A stretch of DNA of 64,000 bases from UBA4742 sp963773335 (lineage in GTDB: Bacteria > Actinomycetota > Acidimicrobiia > Acidimicrobiales > Acidimicrobilacustridaceae). The stretch lies in contig CAVZAT010000002.1 in NCBI GenBank assembly GCA_963773335.1, positions 682,001 to 746,000 on the forward strand, read 5' to 3'. The translations under genes were made by a program, and so were the position numbers. A model generated the notes under the pieces. It worked only from the letters and a program-made list of their open reading frames with translations, had not been told where the DNA came from and ran no database searches. Shown piece after piece: positions 54,028 through 63,172 of this stretch; the stretch's first letter is position 1; each line of letters opens with the position of its first letter.

Positions 54028-55218
54028 CTAGGCGTCGGCCCCGAGCAGGTCGAGGCAGTTTTCGCGCATGATCTTGCGGATCTCGGGTTCGTCGAACCCG
54101 TCCAGTTCCTTCTCGAAGTCGAGCGGGTTGGCCAGCCCCTCGCCGTGGGGCCAGTCCGAGCCGAACAGGATGCGCTCCACGCCGATGAGATCGGCCAGGG
54201 CGTGGAGGTCCTCCTCGCAGTAGGGGGTGGCCCACACGTGCTGGCGGACGGTGTCGAGCGGGTCCTCGGGGTAGATCCAGGGCGTCTGGTTGGCCTGCTT
54301 GCGCAGACGCTTGATCATCACCGCCATCCAGTCCGAGCCGTTCTCGATGCTGGCCACCCGCAGCGTGGGATGGCGGGTGAACACCCCGTGGGTGATCAGG
54401 GCGGCGATGGTGTCGTGGATGGCCCGGTCCGACACCAGGATCCGGCTGAGCACGTCCACGTTGCCGAAGCCCTCGAAGGACGCGGCCCCGCCCCATGCCG
54501 CGGCGATCGAACCGTTGTAGCCGCTGTCGCCCAGGTGGAAGGCCACCGGGATCGAGGCCTCGGCCAGCCGTGACCACACCGGGTCGAACGCCTTGTGGCC
54601 CAGCGAACGCCCGGTCCCGTTCGGCCCGGGCACGGGTGCGGGTCGCACGTGGACCATCCGGGCGCCGCGCTCGATCAGCGAGTCGACTTCGGCGCAGGCG
54701 CCCTCCACGTCGGCCAGCGACAGCATGGGCACCGCGATCAGGCGGTGTTCGTAGTCGAAGCCCCAGTCCTCCTCCAGCCAGCGGTTGAAGGCGGTCACGC
54801 TGGCCATGGTGGCACCGATGTCGTGGCGCAGAGCCTCCTCGACGCCGCAGCCGAGCGTGGGGAAGAGCAGCTCGGCCCCGAGACCCTGCTGCTCGGCCAC
54901 CTGGACCCGCCGGTCGCGGTCGCGGTACTCGGATCGCAGAGGCTCGACCTGCATGAGGCTGGCCGGGTTCACGCCCTCGGGGATCTGCCCGCGGAACAGC
55001 GGATCCAGGCACCCGGGCACGATGATGGGATCGAAGGTGGGGTTGGGGATGAAGCGGTTGACCTTGCCGCCCATGAGCAGCTGCACGTGTTTGCCGTCCT
55101 GGACCGGCTTGACGCCCCGATTCTTGAACTTGGGGTCGAGGTGGCGGGTGAACGCGTCGAGCGGCTCGTAGTAGTGGTTGTCCGCATCGATCGGCTGGAA
55201 GCCGAGTTGGAAGTCCAT
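54028..55218 (-). CDS. Amidohydrolase (Amidohydro_2 family)
   Basis: A 396-residue TIM-barrel protein starts MDFQLGFQPIDADNHYYEPL at ATG 55218. Family marks are DADNHYYEP (metal site), ARMVHVRPAPVPGPNGTGRS, PVAFHLGDSGYNGS, and ILFGSDWPHGEGLANPLDF with the late Asp metal ligand. These ACMSD-like proteins act as decarboxylases or hydrolases on aromatic or ring-opened acids. It abuts the ACAD gene with no gap, and a palindrome CTCACCGGCGGTGAG lies 18 nt before its start. It resembles the partial gene at 1-934 and the gene at 55283. The substrate is unknown. Confidence 0.9.
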   Translation of the reverse strand: MDFQLGFQPIDADNHYYEPLDAFTRHLDPKFKNRGVKPVQDGKHVQLLMGGKVNRFIPNPTFDPIIVPGCLDPLFRGQIPEGVNPASLMQVEPLRSEYRDRDRRVQVAEQQGLGAELLFPTLGCGVEEALRHDIGATMASVTAFNRWLEEDWGFDYEHRLIAVPMLSLADVEGACAEVDSLIERGARMVHVRPAPVPGPNGTGRSLGHKAFDPVWSRLAEASIPVAFHLGDSGYNGSIAAAWGGAASFEGFGNVDVLSRILVSDRAIHDTIAALITHGVFTRHPTLRVASIENGSDWMAVMIKRLRKQANQTPWIYPEDPLDTVRQHVWATPYCEEDLHALADLIGVERILFGSDWPHGEGLANPLDFEKELDGFDEPEIRKIMRENCLDLLGADA

Positions 55219-55235
55219 GTGGGGGATGCTCCTCT

Positions 55236-55250
55236 CTCACCGGCGGTGAG
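55236..55250. promoter_or_regulatory. Perfect inverted repeat CTCACC-GGC-GGTGAG
   Basis: Six-base arms around a 3-nt centre lie 18-32 nt upstream of the amidohydrolase start at 55218. It may be an operator or a short hairpin; it overlaps the likely promoter region and differs from the RGTGAGCG repeats beyond the shared GTGAG. Confidence 0.3.
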
Positions 55251-55282
55251 ATGGTGTGGTTCATCTGTTCAGGGGCGAGGGT

Positions 55283-56134
55283 TCAACTGGTCTCGGAGTC
55301 GGGGGTCGGCTCGGTCAGGCGGGCCAGGAAGAAGTCGGCGGCATTGCGGTAGAGCCAGCCGTCACGCACCTCGTCGGTCAGGTCCAGCTTGGCGGCTTCA
55401 CCCAGGCAGCGCTCGAAGGACAGCACCGGGTAGTCGGACGCGAACAGGATGCGATCGGAGCCCCGGGTGGCCAGGTAGTGCAGCAGCGACTCGGGCAGGC
55501 GCTTGGGTGACCAGGCCGAGGTCATCAGCCGCAGGTTCTCGTACTTGAGCATCAGGCGGATAGCCGTGTCCCACCACGGGTCGGCTCCGTGGATCATGCA
55601 CAGCTTCAGCTCGGGGAATCGCACGCAGACGCGATCCAGGTGGATGGGGTGCTGGGCCTCGCCCGGTATGGGCGGCCCGGGGATGCCGGTGTTGAGGCAC
55701 AGCGGCAGGTCCAGCTCGCAGCACTTGGTGTAGAGCGGGTAGTAGACGGCGTCGCTGGGCGGGTACATGCCGTCGCCCCAGAAGCTGGGACCGACGACCG
55801 CGTAGGCCACCGGGTTGTCCGCCACGATCGACTCGAGCGCCCGGACGGTCTTCATGGGCCGCAGCAGGTTGAAGCCACCGACGCCCAGGGCGAAGCGGTC
55901 GGGCCGCTCCGCCGCGAAGCGCCGTGCCCGGTCGCCGGTCGCCTTGACCTGGGTGAGCAGGATGGCCCGCTCCACCCCGTTGGCATCCATGTCGTCGAGC
56001 AGGGCCGGCAGCTCCGGGCTGGACAGGAAGGACTCCCCGCCCTTGAAGTAGTCCTCCTTGACCCGGATCATCCAGTCCGGCTGCGGCTGATCACCCAGAT
56101 CCACGTTGACCAGGCAATCGATGGCACGGGCCAC
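55283..56134 (-). CDS. Amidohydrolase (Amidohydro_2 family)
   Basis: A 283-residue protein starts at GTG 56134 (VARAIDCLVNVDLGDQPQPD) after GGGGGATGATCC. Family marks: AILLTQVKATGDRARRFAAE, FALGVGGFNLLRPMKTVRAL, LCLNTGIPGPPIPGEAQHP, LKLCMIHGADPWWDTAIRLM and RILFASDYPVLSFERCL with the late Asp. The first HxH metal motif is replaced by NVDLGD, so metal binding may differ from classical members. It is the first gene of the leftward series amidohydrolase-amidohydrolase-ACAD-crotonase, which may form one degradative pathway. Confidence 0.87.
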   Translation of the reverse strand: MARAIDCLVNVDLGDQPQPDWMIRVKEDYFKGGESFLSSPELPALLDDMDANGVERAILLTQVKATGDRARRFAAERPDRFALGVGGFNLLRPMKTVRALESIVADNPVAYAVVGPSFWGDGMYPPSDAVYYPLYTKCCELDLPLCLNTGIPGPPIPGEAQHPIHLDRVCVRFPELKLCMIHGADPWWDTAIRLMLKYENLRLMTSAWSPKRLPESLLHYLATRGSDRILFASDYPVLSFERCLGEAAKLDLTDEVRDGWLYRNAADFFLARLTEPTPDSETS

Positions 56135-56431
56135 GGATCATCCCCCTTGTTGTCTGCCGTCTCGGTCGTCTGTCGTCCCCTCAGCCGCACCGCGCGTTCT
56201 TGGGAACAGCTGGGTTTGAACAGTCTCACACACATATGCCGAGAATCACACTTTCGCGGCGGGGGAACGACGCACACCGAGCGCATGGCCCATCCTCGTG
56301 CCCGCTCGACGGGGCCGCCGCCGCCCGGGCGCACGAGCCGCATGAGGGTCGAGATCGGCGAGGCAGCACCGGTTGACGTCTGAACCGTTCTCAGGGACTA
56401 GACCGGACCCGACTCGAACCAGGCCCAGGAC
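56135..56431. promoter_or_regulatory. Divergent promoter region, amidohydrolase/LLM oxidoreductase
   Basis: This 297-nt gap separates divergent genes. It contains a lower-GC stretch with CACACACATATGCCGAGAAT and CACACTTTCGCGG (about 56228-56258), a plausible promoter zone. No copy of the RGTGAGCG repeat and no coding frame with a ribosome site is seen. Confidence 0.35.
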
Positions 56432-57553
56432 GTGGATCCCGTGATCGAACCTCAACCCGAATCCGAACCCGATACCGCGCTGAACGAGCTCGGCTTCTAC
56501 GTCCTGGCCGGCGGCCCGACCTCCCCGGCCCCCCTGATCGACGAGGTGCGCACGGGCGAGGCCCAGGGTCTGGGCTCAGCCTTCATCTCCGAGCGCTTCA
56601 ACATCAAGGAGGCGGCCACGCTGTCGGGGGCGGTGGGGGCGGTGTCGCACCGGCTGGGCATCGCCACCGCGGCCACCAACCAGAACACCCGTCATCCGCT
56701 CATCACCGGGTCGCACGCCACGACCATGCATCGCCTCACCGGTGGGCGCTACACCCTGGGCCTGGGCCGGGGCATCGATGCCATGTTCGGTGCCTACGGC
56801 TTGACCAAGATCACCACGGCCCAGATCGAGGACTTCGTCGGGATCATGCGACGCCTGTGGCACGGCGAGGCCATCTTCGGCCATGACGGCCCGGCCGGGC
56901 GCTTCCCGATCCTGCACCTCGATGCCCAGTTCGACGAGGACATCCCCATCGGGCTGGTGGCGTTCGGCCCGAACTCGCTGGCCCTGGCCGGCCGAGTGAT
57001 GGACATGGTGGTCCTGCACACCTTCTTCACCGACGAGACGGTGGTCCGCGCCGTCGAGACGGTCCGGCGGGCGGCCGAAGTGGCCGGGCGCGACCCTGGG
57101 GCGGTGCGCATCTGGTCCTGCTACGCCACGGTGCCCGACGGCCTGGGCCACGGGTTGATCCTCAAGAAGACGGTGGGCCGCCTGGCCACCTACCTGCAGG
57201 GTTACGGCGACCTGCTGGTGTCGACCAACGGCTGGGACCCCGAGCCGCTGGCCCGGTTCCGGGCCGACGAGGTGGTGTCGACCATGGCCGGGGCGATCGA
57301 CACCGTGGCCAGCACCGACCAGCTCGAACACATCGCCACCCTGCTGCCCCCGGCGTGGCTCGAGCCGGCGGCCACCGGTACGCCGGCCACCTGCGCGGCC
57401 CGGGTGCTGCGCCAGTTCGACCTGGGAGTCGACGGGGTCATCATGCACGGCGCCACCCCGACCGAGCTGGCCCCGGTGGTGACCGGGTACCGCTCGATCC
57501 GCCCGGCGGGCCGGTTCGACCATCTGGGGGCCAACCCCGGCCGCACGGCCTGA
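56432..57553 (+). CDS. LLM-class F420-dependent oxidoreductase (TIGR03857-like)
   Basis: A 373-residue luciferase-like monooxygenase fold starts at GTG 56432 (VDPVIEPQPESEPDTALNEL) or a GTG three codons later. Segments: ELGFYVLAGGPTSPAPLIDE, GLGSAFISERFNIKEAATLS, GIATAATNQNTRHPLITGSH, RYTLGLGRGIDAMFGAYGLT and DMVVLHTFFTDETVVRAVET. This matches the actinobacterial TIGR03857 F420-associated group. It would move a hydride between F420 and an unknown substrate, often in lipid or steroid metabolism. It is convergent with a SnoaL-like gene, with a hairpin between. Confidence 0.88.
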   Translation: MDPVIEPQPESEPDTALNELGFYVLAGGPTSPAPLIDEVRTGEAQGLGSAFISERFNIKEAATLSGAVGAVSHRLGIATAATNQNTRHPLITGSHATTMHRLTGGRYTLGLGRGIDAMFGAYGLTKITTAQIEDFVGIMRRLWHGEAIFGHDGPAGRFPILHLDAQFDEDIPIGLVAFGPNSLALAGRVMDMVVLHTFFTDETVVRAVETVRRAAEVAGRDPGAVRIWSCYATVPDGLGHGLILKKTVGRLATYLQGYGDLLVSTNGWDPEPLARFRADEVVSTMAGAIDTVASTDQLEHIATLLPPAWLEPAATGTPATCAARVLRQFDLGVDGVIMHGATPTELAPVVTGYRSIRPAGRFDHLGANPGRTA

Positions 57554-57561
57554 CCGGATGA

Positions 57562-57586
57562 GAAGGGAGTGGGGCCCACTCCCTTC
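57562..57586. terminator. Bidirectional terminator hairpin
   Basis: GAAGGGAGTGGG and CCCACTCCCTTC are perfect 12-base inverted arms around a single G, 9 nt after the LLM stop and 23 nt beyond the convergent SnoaL-like stop. It can terminate transcription in both directions. No T tract follows, as usual in GC-rich actinobacteria. Confidence 0.75.
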
Positions 57587-57608
57587 TCCGCCGCTCCCCC
57601 CGACCCGC

Positions 57609-58091
57609 TCAGCCGCCGAAGTGCGAGCCGGGGGAGTGGCCCTCGACGGTCACCACGCGCCGGAGCAGGAGCCAGCGCCCGTTGTCGCCGTCGGGCGCCA
57701 GCACGTCGGCGTAGCGGCCCCAGTGGTCGAGCCCGATGTCGGTCATGACCGAGAAGTAGGAGGACGTGCGGATCTCCGTCGGGGTGACCAGCACGAAGTG
57801 CGGGGTGGCCAGGTGGTGACGCACGCGGATGGGTGCCGGCGGGGCCTCGGTCGCGGTCGACTCGTCCCCGGGTCCCTCGGATCGACGCCTCGATCCCAGC
57901 ATCGTGCCCAGCCCGTCGCCGATGGCGGTCCGCCCCACCAACGGCTCGGACCCCACCACCTCCAGGGAGCCGTCGGCGTGGAAGCAGGCGGCCAGCTCGT
58001 CGAGGAGACCCCGATCGCCGGCGAAGTGGTAGCTGGCCAGCGTGTCGCGCACCGATTCGCGGGCCGCCAGCTCCCAGGGCTCGATGGTCAC
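57609..58091 (-). CDS. SnoaL_4-like small protein (NTF2 fold)
   Basis: A 160-residue protein starts at GTG 58091 (VTIEPWELAARESVRDTLAS), overlapping the upstream TGA (GTGA). N-terminal ARESVRDTLASYHFAGDRGL, then LAACFHADGSLEVVG, VRHHLATPHFVLVTPTEIRT and GRYADVLAPDGDNGRWLLLR form the cone-like fold of PF13577. Relatives include bile-acid 7-alpha-dehydratase and ring-hydroxylase small subunits. The HxDG pattern in FHADG is typical. It ends the leftward CoA-ligase operon. Dehydratase or isomerase activity on a CoA ester is possible, not shown. Confidence 0.82.
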   Translation of the reverse strand: MTIEPWELAARESVRDTLASYHFAGDRGLLDELAACFHADGSLEVVGSEPLVGRTAIGDGLGTMLGSRRRSEGPGDESTATEAPPAPIRVRHHLATPHFVLVTPTEIRTSSYFSVMTDIGLDHWGRYADVLAPDGDNGRWLLLRRVVTVEGHSPGSHFGG

Positions 58092-59677
58092 GGGCGGGGC
58101 ACCTCCTGCCCGTCGGCGGCGATGAGCGCCTGCAGCTGCCCCTTGTCCACCTTGCCGGTGGGCATCGTCGGCACCGCGGCCAGCGAGGAGACGACGACCC
58201 AGCGCCTGGGCACCTTGAAGGAGCTGAGGCGCTGGCGGGCCGCGGCCGCCACCTGGGTCGCCGAGCGGCCCTCGGCCACCACCACGAGCGCACCGAGCCG
58301 GGCCACCCCGTCCGCGTCGATCACATCGGTCGCGTAGGCCTGGCGCACGAAGTCGATGGCCCGCAGCGCCGATTCCACCTCGGACGGGTACACGGTGGCC
58401 CCGCTGACCTTGAACATGTCGTCCACCCGCCCGCTGGAGAACAGGAAGCCGTCGGCGTCGAGTCGCCCCAGGTCGCCTGTCCGGTACCAGCCATCGGGAG
58501 TGAAGACCTCGTCGCGGCCCCGACCGCACAGCCCGCGCATCAGGTTCGGACCGCGCAGCTCGATCATGCCGTGCTCAGGGGTCGCCGAGTCGATCACCTC
58601 GCCGCTCACCGGATCGGTGATGCGCACCTCCATGCCGTCGAAGGGTCGACCACAGCTGCCCCGGTGGGCTGGCGGCAGGTCGGTGTCGAGGTGGTACCCG
58701 CAGTACGGGCCGAACGACTCGGTCATGCCGAACAGGTTGGCCCGCGAGCCGGGCGATGCCCGCAGGTCAGCGGGGAGCACGGCATCGAGGCTGCCGGCCC
58801 GCAGCGACGAGAGGTCGGTGGTGGCGAAGGCCGGGTCGGCGGCCAGGCGAGCCGCCTGATCGGGCCAACCGCGGAACAGGGTGGCTCGCTCGCGCTCGAG
58901 CAAGGCCAGCGTGGCGCTCGGGGTGGGATCGGTCTCGGTGAGCAGGGTGGCCCCGGCCACCAAGGTGGAGAGCAGGCCACTGCCGAAGCCCCCCATCCAG
59001 AAGAAGGGCATCGGGATGTAGAGCCGGTCGGCCTCCCCGATGCCGCGGGACCCGAGGCCCGAGGCGGTGGCTCGCAGCGCGCCGCCGTGGGTGTGGATCA
59101 CCCCCTTGGGGGCTCCCCGGCTGCCGGAGGTGAACATGACAGCCAGGTCATCGGCGGGCCGGACCCCCGCGGCCAGGGCCACGGCCACGGCCTCGGGGGC
59201 GAGCTGGTCGGGCAGGACGTCGGAGCGCCATACCGAGCGCACGCTGGCCAGCCCCGGGTGACCCACTCGGGTGCGTCCGACCTCGGCGATCCCCGGGAGG
59301 TGCGCGTCGAGCTCGGCCAGGTGGTCACGGCCGCGGTGCGACGGCGTGACGATGAGGACCGCCACCCCGGACGTGCGGAGCTGGGCCTCGAGCTCGGGTG
59401 GGCGCAGCAGCGTGCTCAGCGGGACCAGCACCGCCCCGATGCGCACGATGGCGTAGGCCGTGACCGCCCAGTCGATGCCGTTGGGCATCTGCAACCCGAC
59501 CCGGGTCCCCTTGTCCACGCCGGTGGCCACCAGGCGCCGGGCCAGCGCCAGGCTGCGTTGGTCGAGATCGGCGTAGGTGAGGATCTGGTCGTCGCTGACG
59601 ATGGCGGCCCGGGTGCCGCGGGTGGCGGCGTGGTGGGCGAGCAGGGCGGGCACGGTCACCACGACCTCGTCATCCAC
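58088..59677 (-). CDS. Acyl-CoA synthetase/AMP-forming ligase
   Basis: A 529-residue ligase starts at GTG 59677 (VDDEVVVTVPALLAHHAATR). ANL-superfamily motifs: P-loop-like VMFTSGSRGAPKGVIHTHGG, FGMTESFG (adenine pocket), GWYRTGDLGRLDADGFLFSS and SGRVDDMFKVSGATVYPSEVE, with the final catalytic Lys in MPTGKVDKGQL. It activates a carboxylic acid to acyl-AMP and then acyl-CoA, the entry reaction for beta-oxidation. It overlaps the upstream ligase by 8 nt and the downstream SnoaL-like gene by 4 nt. It is about 30 percent identical by eye to its neighbour, an old tandem duplication. Confidence 0.94.
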   Translation of the reverse strand: MDDEVVVTVPALLAHHAATRGTRAAIVSDDQILTYADLDQRSLALARRLVATGVDKGTRVGLQMPNGIDWAVTAYAIVRIGAVLVPLSTLLRPPELEAQLRTSGVAVLIVTPSHRGRDHLAELDAHLPGIAEVGRTRVGHPGLASVRSVWRSDVLPDQLAPEAVAVALAAGVRPADDLAVMFTSGSRGAPKGVIHTHGGALRATASGLGSRGIGEADRLYIPMPFFWMGGFGSGLLSTLVAGATLLTETDPTPSATLALLERERATLFRGWPDQAARLAADPAFATTDLSSLRAGSLDAVLPADLRASPGSRANLFGMTESFGPYCGYHLDTDLPPAHRGSCGRPFDGMEVRITDPVSGEVIDSATPEHGMIELRGPNLMRGLCGRGRDEVFTPDGWYRTGDLGRLDADGFLFSSGRVDDMFKVSGATVYPSEVESALRAIDFVRQAYATDVIDADGVARLGALVVVAEGRSATQVAAAARQRLSSFKVPRRWVVVSSLAAVPTMPTGKVDKGQLQALIAADGQEVPRP

Positions 59678-61331
59678 GACGCAGCACCTCGCGCAGGGCC
59701 CGGTTGTCGATCTTGCCGCTCGACATCATGGGCACCTCGGCCTCGGTCATCGGGACCAGGATCTTCGGCACCTTGTAGGACGAGAGCCGCGTGGCCAGGT
59801 CCTGGCGCAGGGCGTCGAGCTCTCGGTCCCCGAACTCGCGGCCCTCGGGGATCACCAGCGCGGCGGCCACCAGCTGGCCTCGCTCGTCGTCGTCCACGCC
59901 GAGCACGTGGGACCGCAGGCCGGCGAGCTCGGCAATGGCCGCCTCGACCTCGCGAGGCGAGACGTTGGCGCCGCCGGTCTTGATCATGTCGCGGTGGCGG
60001 CCCTTGAAGTAGAAGAAGTCGTCCTGGTCGACCGAGACCAGATCCCCGCTGCGGTACCAGCCGTCGGGGGTGAACGTCTCGGCGCGCTCGCGCCCGTAGT
60101 AGCCCTCCATCATGAACGGACCCCGCAGCCAAAGCTCACCCACGGCGCCGGGCTCGGCCGCGGCTCCCGTCTCCGGGTCGATCACCCGAGCCTCCAGGCC
60201 CGGGGCCGGGCGACCGAACGAGCCGCGTCGGTGCTCGGGCTGGTCACCTTCGTCGTCGGACACGAGGCACACGCTGCCGGCTTCGGTCATGCCCAGCATC
60301 GAGTGGCGCAGCTCGGGGTCGGGCGGTGTCACCTCGGCCGGCATGATCGGCCAGAGGTTGCCCCGACGGATGGACGAGAGATCGCGGGCGGCGAAGCTCG
60401 GGTCATCGGGCAGGTGGGCGACGCTCGCCGCGAAGCCGTTGGTCATGGTGGGGCGGGCCCGTTCGATCAGGTCCAGCACGCCGGCAGCCGTGGGGGCGTT
60501 CGAGCAGACCAGCCGGGCGCCCGCCACCAACGTGCCCAGCAGGGCGTAGGCGAACCCCCCGATCCAGAAGAACGGCGAGTTGGAGAACAGCACCTCGTCG
60601 GATGTGAGGTGCCGGAGCTGGTTGAGGTTGTCGAGGTGGCGGATCAGGGCACCGTGGGTGTGGATGACGCCCTTGGGTTGGCTGGTCGACCCCGAGGTGT
60701 GCACGATGACCATGCGGTCGGCCCGGGTCACCTCGGCCTCGGCCGCGGCCAGCACGGCGGGGTCGACGGCGGAGGCCCGGTCGAGCAGGTCCGCGTTGGT
60801 CCAGCCCGAGTCCATGCTCGGCGGGTCCCCGGTAGGCCGGCCCCCGGCGTCGGCGCCGAATCGGATCTGGCGCAACGCCGGCACGGTGGGGGCCAACACC
60901 GGGGGCGGCTCGGCCAGGTCGAGGGTCCCCACGGCCCGGACCAGGGTGTCGGGGTAGCGATGCGATCGGTAGGCGTGGGCGCTGAGGAGGATCTCCACGT
61001 CGGCACCGGCCAGCAGACCGGCCAGCTCGAAGGGGGTGGAGAAGGTGCTCAGCGGGATGGTGACCGCCCCGATGCGAGCGGCAGCCAACCAGCTCACCAC
61101 GAAGTCGGGGCCGTTGGGGTGCAGCAGCGCCACATGGGTGCCCCGACGAGCGCCGATGGCCATGAGGGCTCGAGCCAGCTCGGCCGATCGCCGGTGCGCC
61201 TCGCGGTAGGTGAGCACCTCGTCGTCGGTGATCAGCAGCGGCGCGTCACCCGCTGCCGCCACCCGCTCGGCCAGCAGGGCACCGACGGTGAGGGGGAGGT
61301 CGTCGCCGGCGTCGACGACTGCGGCGGTCAT
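59670..61331 (-). CDS. Acyl-CoA synthetase/AMP-forming ligase
   Basis: A 553-residue ligase starts MTAAVVDAGDDLPLTVGALL at ATG 61331, overlapping the thioesterase stop (ATGA). Motifs: VIVHTSGSTSQPKGVIHTHG, LGMTEAGSVC, GWYRSGDLVSVDQDDFFYFK, GRHRDMIKTGGANVSPREVE, and catalytic Lys in MMSSGKIDNRAL. It forms acyl-CoA from a free acid with ATP. The operon runs CoA ligase (partial, right edge), ACAD, thioesterase, this ligase, the second ligase, SnoaL-like. Several ligases together suggest successive intermediates or different substrates. Confidence 0.94.
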   Translation of the reverse strand: MTAAVVDAGDDLPLTVGALLAERVAAAGDAPLLITDDEVLTYREAHRRSAELARALMAIGARRGTHVALLHPNGPDFVVSWLAAARIGAVTIPLSTFSTPFELAGLLAGADVEILLSAHAYRSHRYPDTLVRAVGTLDLAEPPPVLAPTVPALRQIRFGADAGGRPTGDPPSMDSGWTNADLLDRASAVDPAVLAAAEAEVTRADRMVIVHTSGSTSQPKGVIHTHGALIRHLDNLNQLRHLTSDEVLFSNSPFFWIGGFAYALLGTLVAGARLVCSNAPTAAGVLDLIERARPTMTNGFAASVAHLPDDPSFAARDLSSIRRGNLWPIMPAEVTPPDPELRHSMLGMTEAGSVCLVSDDEGDQPEHRRGSFGRPAPGLEARVIDPETGAAAEPGAVGELWLRGPFMMEGYYGRERAETFTPDGWYRSGDLVSVDQDDFFYFKGRHRDMIKTGGANVSPREVEAAIAELAGLRSHVLGVDDDERGQLVAAALVIPEGREFGDRELDALRQDLATRLSSYKVPKILVPMTEAEVPMMSSGKIDNRALREVLRRG

Positions 61332-61981
61332 GGTGACCGGCGTGGCGACACCGGGGGCAGCGAGTCTCGGTCGCCGGCGATGGCCCCCATGATCGCCTCG
61401 GCACAGAGCTGGTCGTCTCGCAGCAGCCGGGCGCTCGACTCGATCCCGTCGTCTCGGGCCCCCCGCTCGATCTCGAAGCGCAGGGGGACCAGCAGCGGTG
61501 TGGGTCGTCGGTAGCGCACCTCCAGCCGGGTGGTCTTGCCGGCGACGCCCACGTCGCAGTTGTGGTGCTGGATCACGGAGTCGAAGAACACGGCCAGGAA
61601 CCCCCCGTGGACCACCCCCGGCGGCCCCTCGTAGAGGAGGGGGAAGGCGACCTCGCCCTCGGCGTGGTCGCCGGCCACGCGGATCCGGTAGCAGGGGAAG
61701 GCCGGGTTGAAGGCGCCGATGTCACGGGAGTGGTCGAGGTAGACCCGCCCGTCCGAATCGACATCCGCGCCCACCCGTGGCCGAGGCGACGGTGGGACGA
61801 GCCCGGCCAGCTGGCGTTCGGTCTGGGCCAGCTGCTCGTTCAGGTCGCGGACCAGGCGGCTGGGTCTCTCGGTCGACAGCACCAGGCCGGCCACCCGGCG
61901 TAGCCGTTCGGCCAGCTCGACCGTTTCGGGCAGGGGCACTTCGCCGAAGGTCCAGGCCGCCTCCGGCGTGGGCTCCGCCAC
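61328..61981 (-). CDS. Hot-dog fold thioesterase (PaaI-like)
   Basis: A 217-residue protein starts at GTG 61981 (VAEPTPEAAWTFGEVPLPET), one base after the ACAD stop. The hot-dog core has YEGPPGVVHGGFLAVFFDSV, where the HGG motif and Asp are typical for PaaI/acyl-CoA thioesterases, then TTRLEVRYRRPTPLLVPLRF. The N-terminal 90 residues form an additional helical region (VRDLNEQLAQTERQLAGL). It would hydrolyse an acyl-CoA, perhaps to recycle CoA or release a dead-end product of the pathway. Confidence 0.88.
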   Translation of the reverse strand: MAEPTPEAAWTFGEVPLPETVELAERLRRVAGLVLSTERPSRLVRDLNEQLAQTERQLAGLVPPSPRPRVGADVDSDGRVYLDHSRDIGAFNPAFPCYRIRVAGDHAEGEVAFPLLYEGPPGVVHGGFLAVFFDSVIQHHNCDVGVAGKTTRLEVRYRRPTPLLVPLRFEIERGARDDGIESSARLLRDDQLCAEAIMGAIAGDRDSLPPVSPRRSP

Positions 61982-61982
61982 C

Positions 61983-63170
61983 TCAGCGCTCCCGGGGCAG
62001 GCCGAGGATGCGCTCGGCGATCAGGTTGCGCTGGATCTGCGAGGTGCCCGCCGCGATCGTGTACTGCAGCGACCACAGGTACTCCTTGACCGCGGCCGCG
62101 GTGTCCACGTCATCGAGGTCGGCCGAGCCCATGGCCGGCCGCCCGATGACCCGCAGGGCCAGATCGGCGAGCTCCTGGGTGAGCTCGCTGTAGCGCAGCT
62201 TCACCGCCGAGCCGGTCGGCGCGGGCGCCCCGGTCTCCTCGGCCTCGGCGATGCCCATCTGGGTCATGCGCCACAGGGCCTCGACCGAGGCCTCCAGGCG
62301 GCCCACCTTGCGCCGCAGCTCGTCGGAGTCCCAGGCCGATCCCGACGCCGTGCGCCGGGTCTGGGCCAGCGCCACCAGCCGGCGGACCTGGGCTCGCAGG
62401 GTGATGATGTGCTGGGCGAAGGCGGTGCCCCGCTCGAAGCGCAGCGTCACGTTGGTCACGCGCCACCCGTCGTTCTCGGCTCCCACCCGGTTGCTCACCG
62501 GGATCCGCACCTCGTCGAGGAACAGCTCGCAGAAGTGGCTCTCCCCGTCGATGGTGCGCAGGGGCCGCACCTCCACGCCCGGGCTGCGCATGTCCAGGAT
62601 CAGCCAGGTGATGCCCTTGTGCTTGGGGGCCGACGGGTCGGTGCGGACCAGCAGTTCGCACCAGTCGGCCACATGCGCCCGGGTGCTCCAGATCTTCTGG
62701 CCGCTCACCACGTAGCGATCGCCGTCGCGCTCGGCCCGGGTGCGCAGCGAAGCCAGGTCCGAACCGGCCGAGGGCTCGGAGAAGCCCTGGCACCACACGT
62801 CGTCGCCGCGCAGGATGCGGGGTAGGTGGAACCGCCGTTGGGCCTCGGTGCCCTCGTGGATGAGGGTGGGACCAGCGTGCATCATGCCCACGAAGTTGAC
62901 GCTGATGTACGGGGCGTCGGCCCGCACGTACTCCTCCAGGTACACGAGCTGACGGGTGATGGGCAGGCCCCGCCCACCGGCCTCGGTGGGCCAGGCCACA
63001 CCGGCCAGCCCAGCGTCGTAGAGCTTGCGCTGCCAGGCGGTGTCATAGGCGCGGCGCGCCTGCCAGTCCCCCGGTGGCGGCGGGGGTCCGTGGGCCGGCA
63101 CCTCGGACTCCAACCAGGCCCGCACCTCGGCCCGGAACGCCTCGTCGGACTCGGAGTAGCGCAGGTCCAC
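61983..63170 (-). CDS. Acyl-CoA dehydrogenase
   Basis: I chose GTG 63170 (VDLRYSESDEAFRAEVRAWL), which has GGGAG six nt upstream and lies 2 nt after the previous stop; GTG 63191 would add seven residues. The 395-residue product has WCQGFSEPSAGSDLASLRTR, VSGQKIWSTRAHVADWCELL and IAAGTSQIQRNLIAERILGL. The SQIQ motif has Gln where most ACADs have SEIQ, so the catalytic base may be elsewhere or the enzyme may be one of the heteromeric type. It is co-directional with the CoA ligase upstream and the thioesterase downstream. Confidence 0.92.
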   Translation of the reverse strand: MDLRYSESDEAFRAEVRAWLESEVPAHGPPPPPGDWQARRAYDTAWQRKLYDAGLAGVAWPTEAGGRGLPITRQLVYLEEYVRADAPYISVNFVGMMHAGPTLIHEGTEAQRRFHLPRILRGDDVWCQGFSEPSAGSDLASLRTRAERDGDRYVVSGQKIWSTRAHVADWCELLVRTDPSAPKHKGITWLILDMRSPGVEVRPLRTIDGESHFCELFLDEVRIPVSNRVGAENDGWRVTNVTLRFERGTAFAQHIITLRAQVRRLVALAQTRRTASGSAWDSDELRRKVGRLEASVEALWRMTQMGIAEAEETGAPAPTGSAVKLRYSELTQELADLALRVIGRPAMGSADLDDVDTAAAVKEYLWSLQYTIAAGTSQIQRNLIAERILGLPRER

Positions 63171-63172
63171 CG

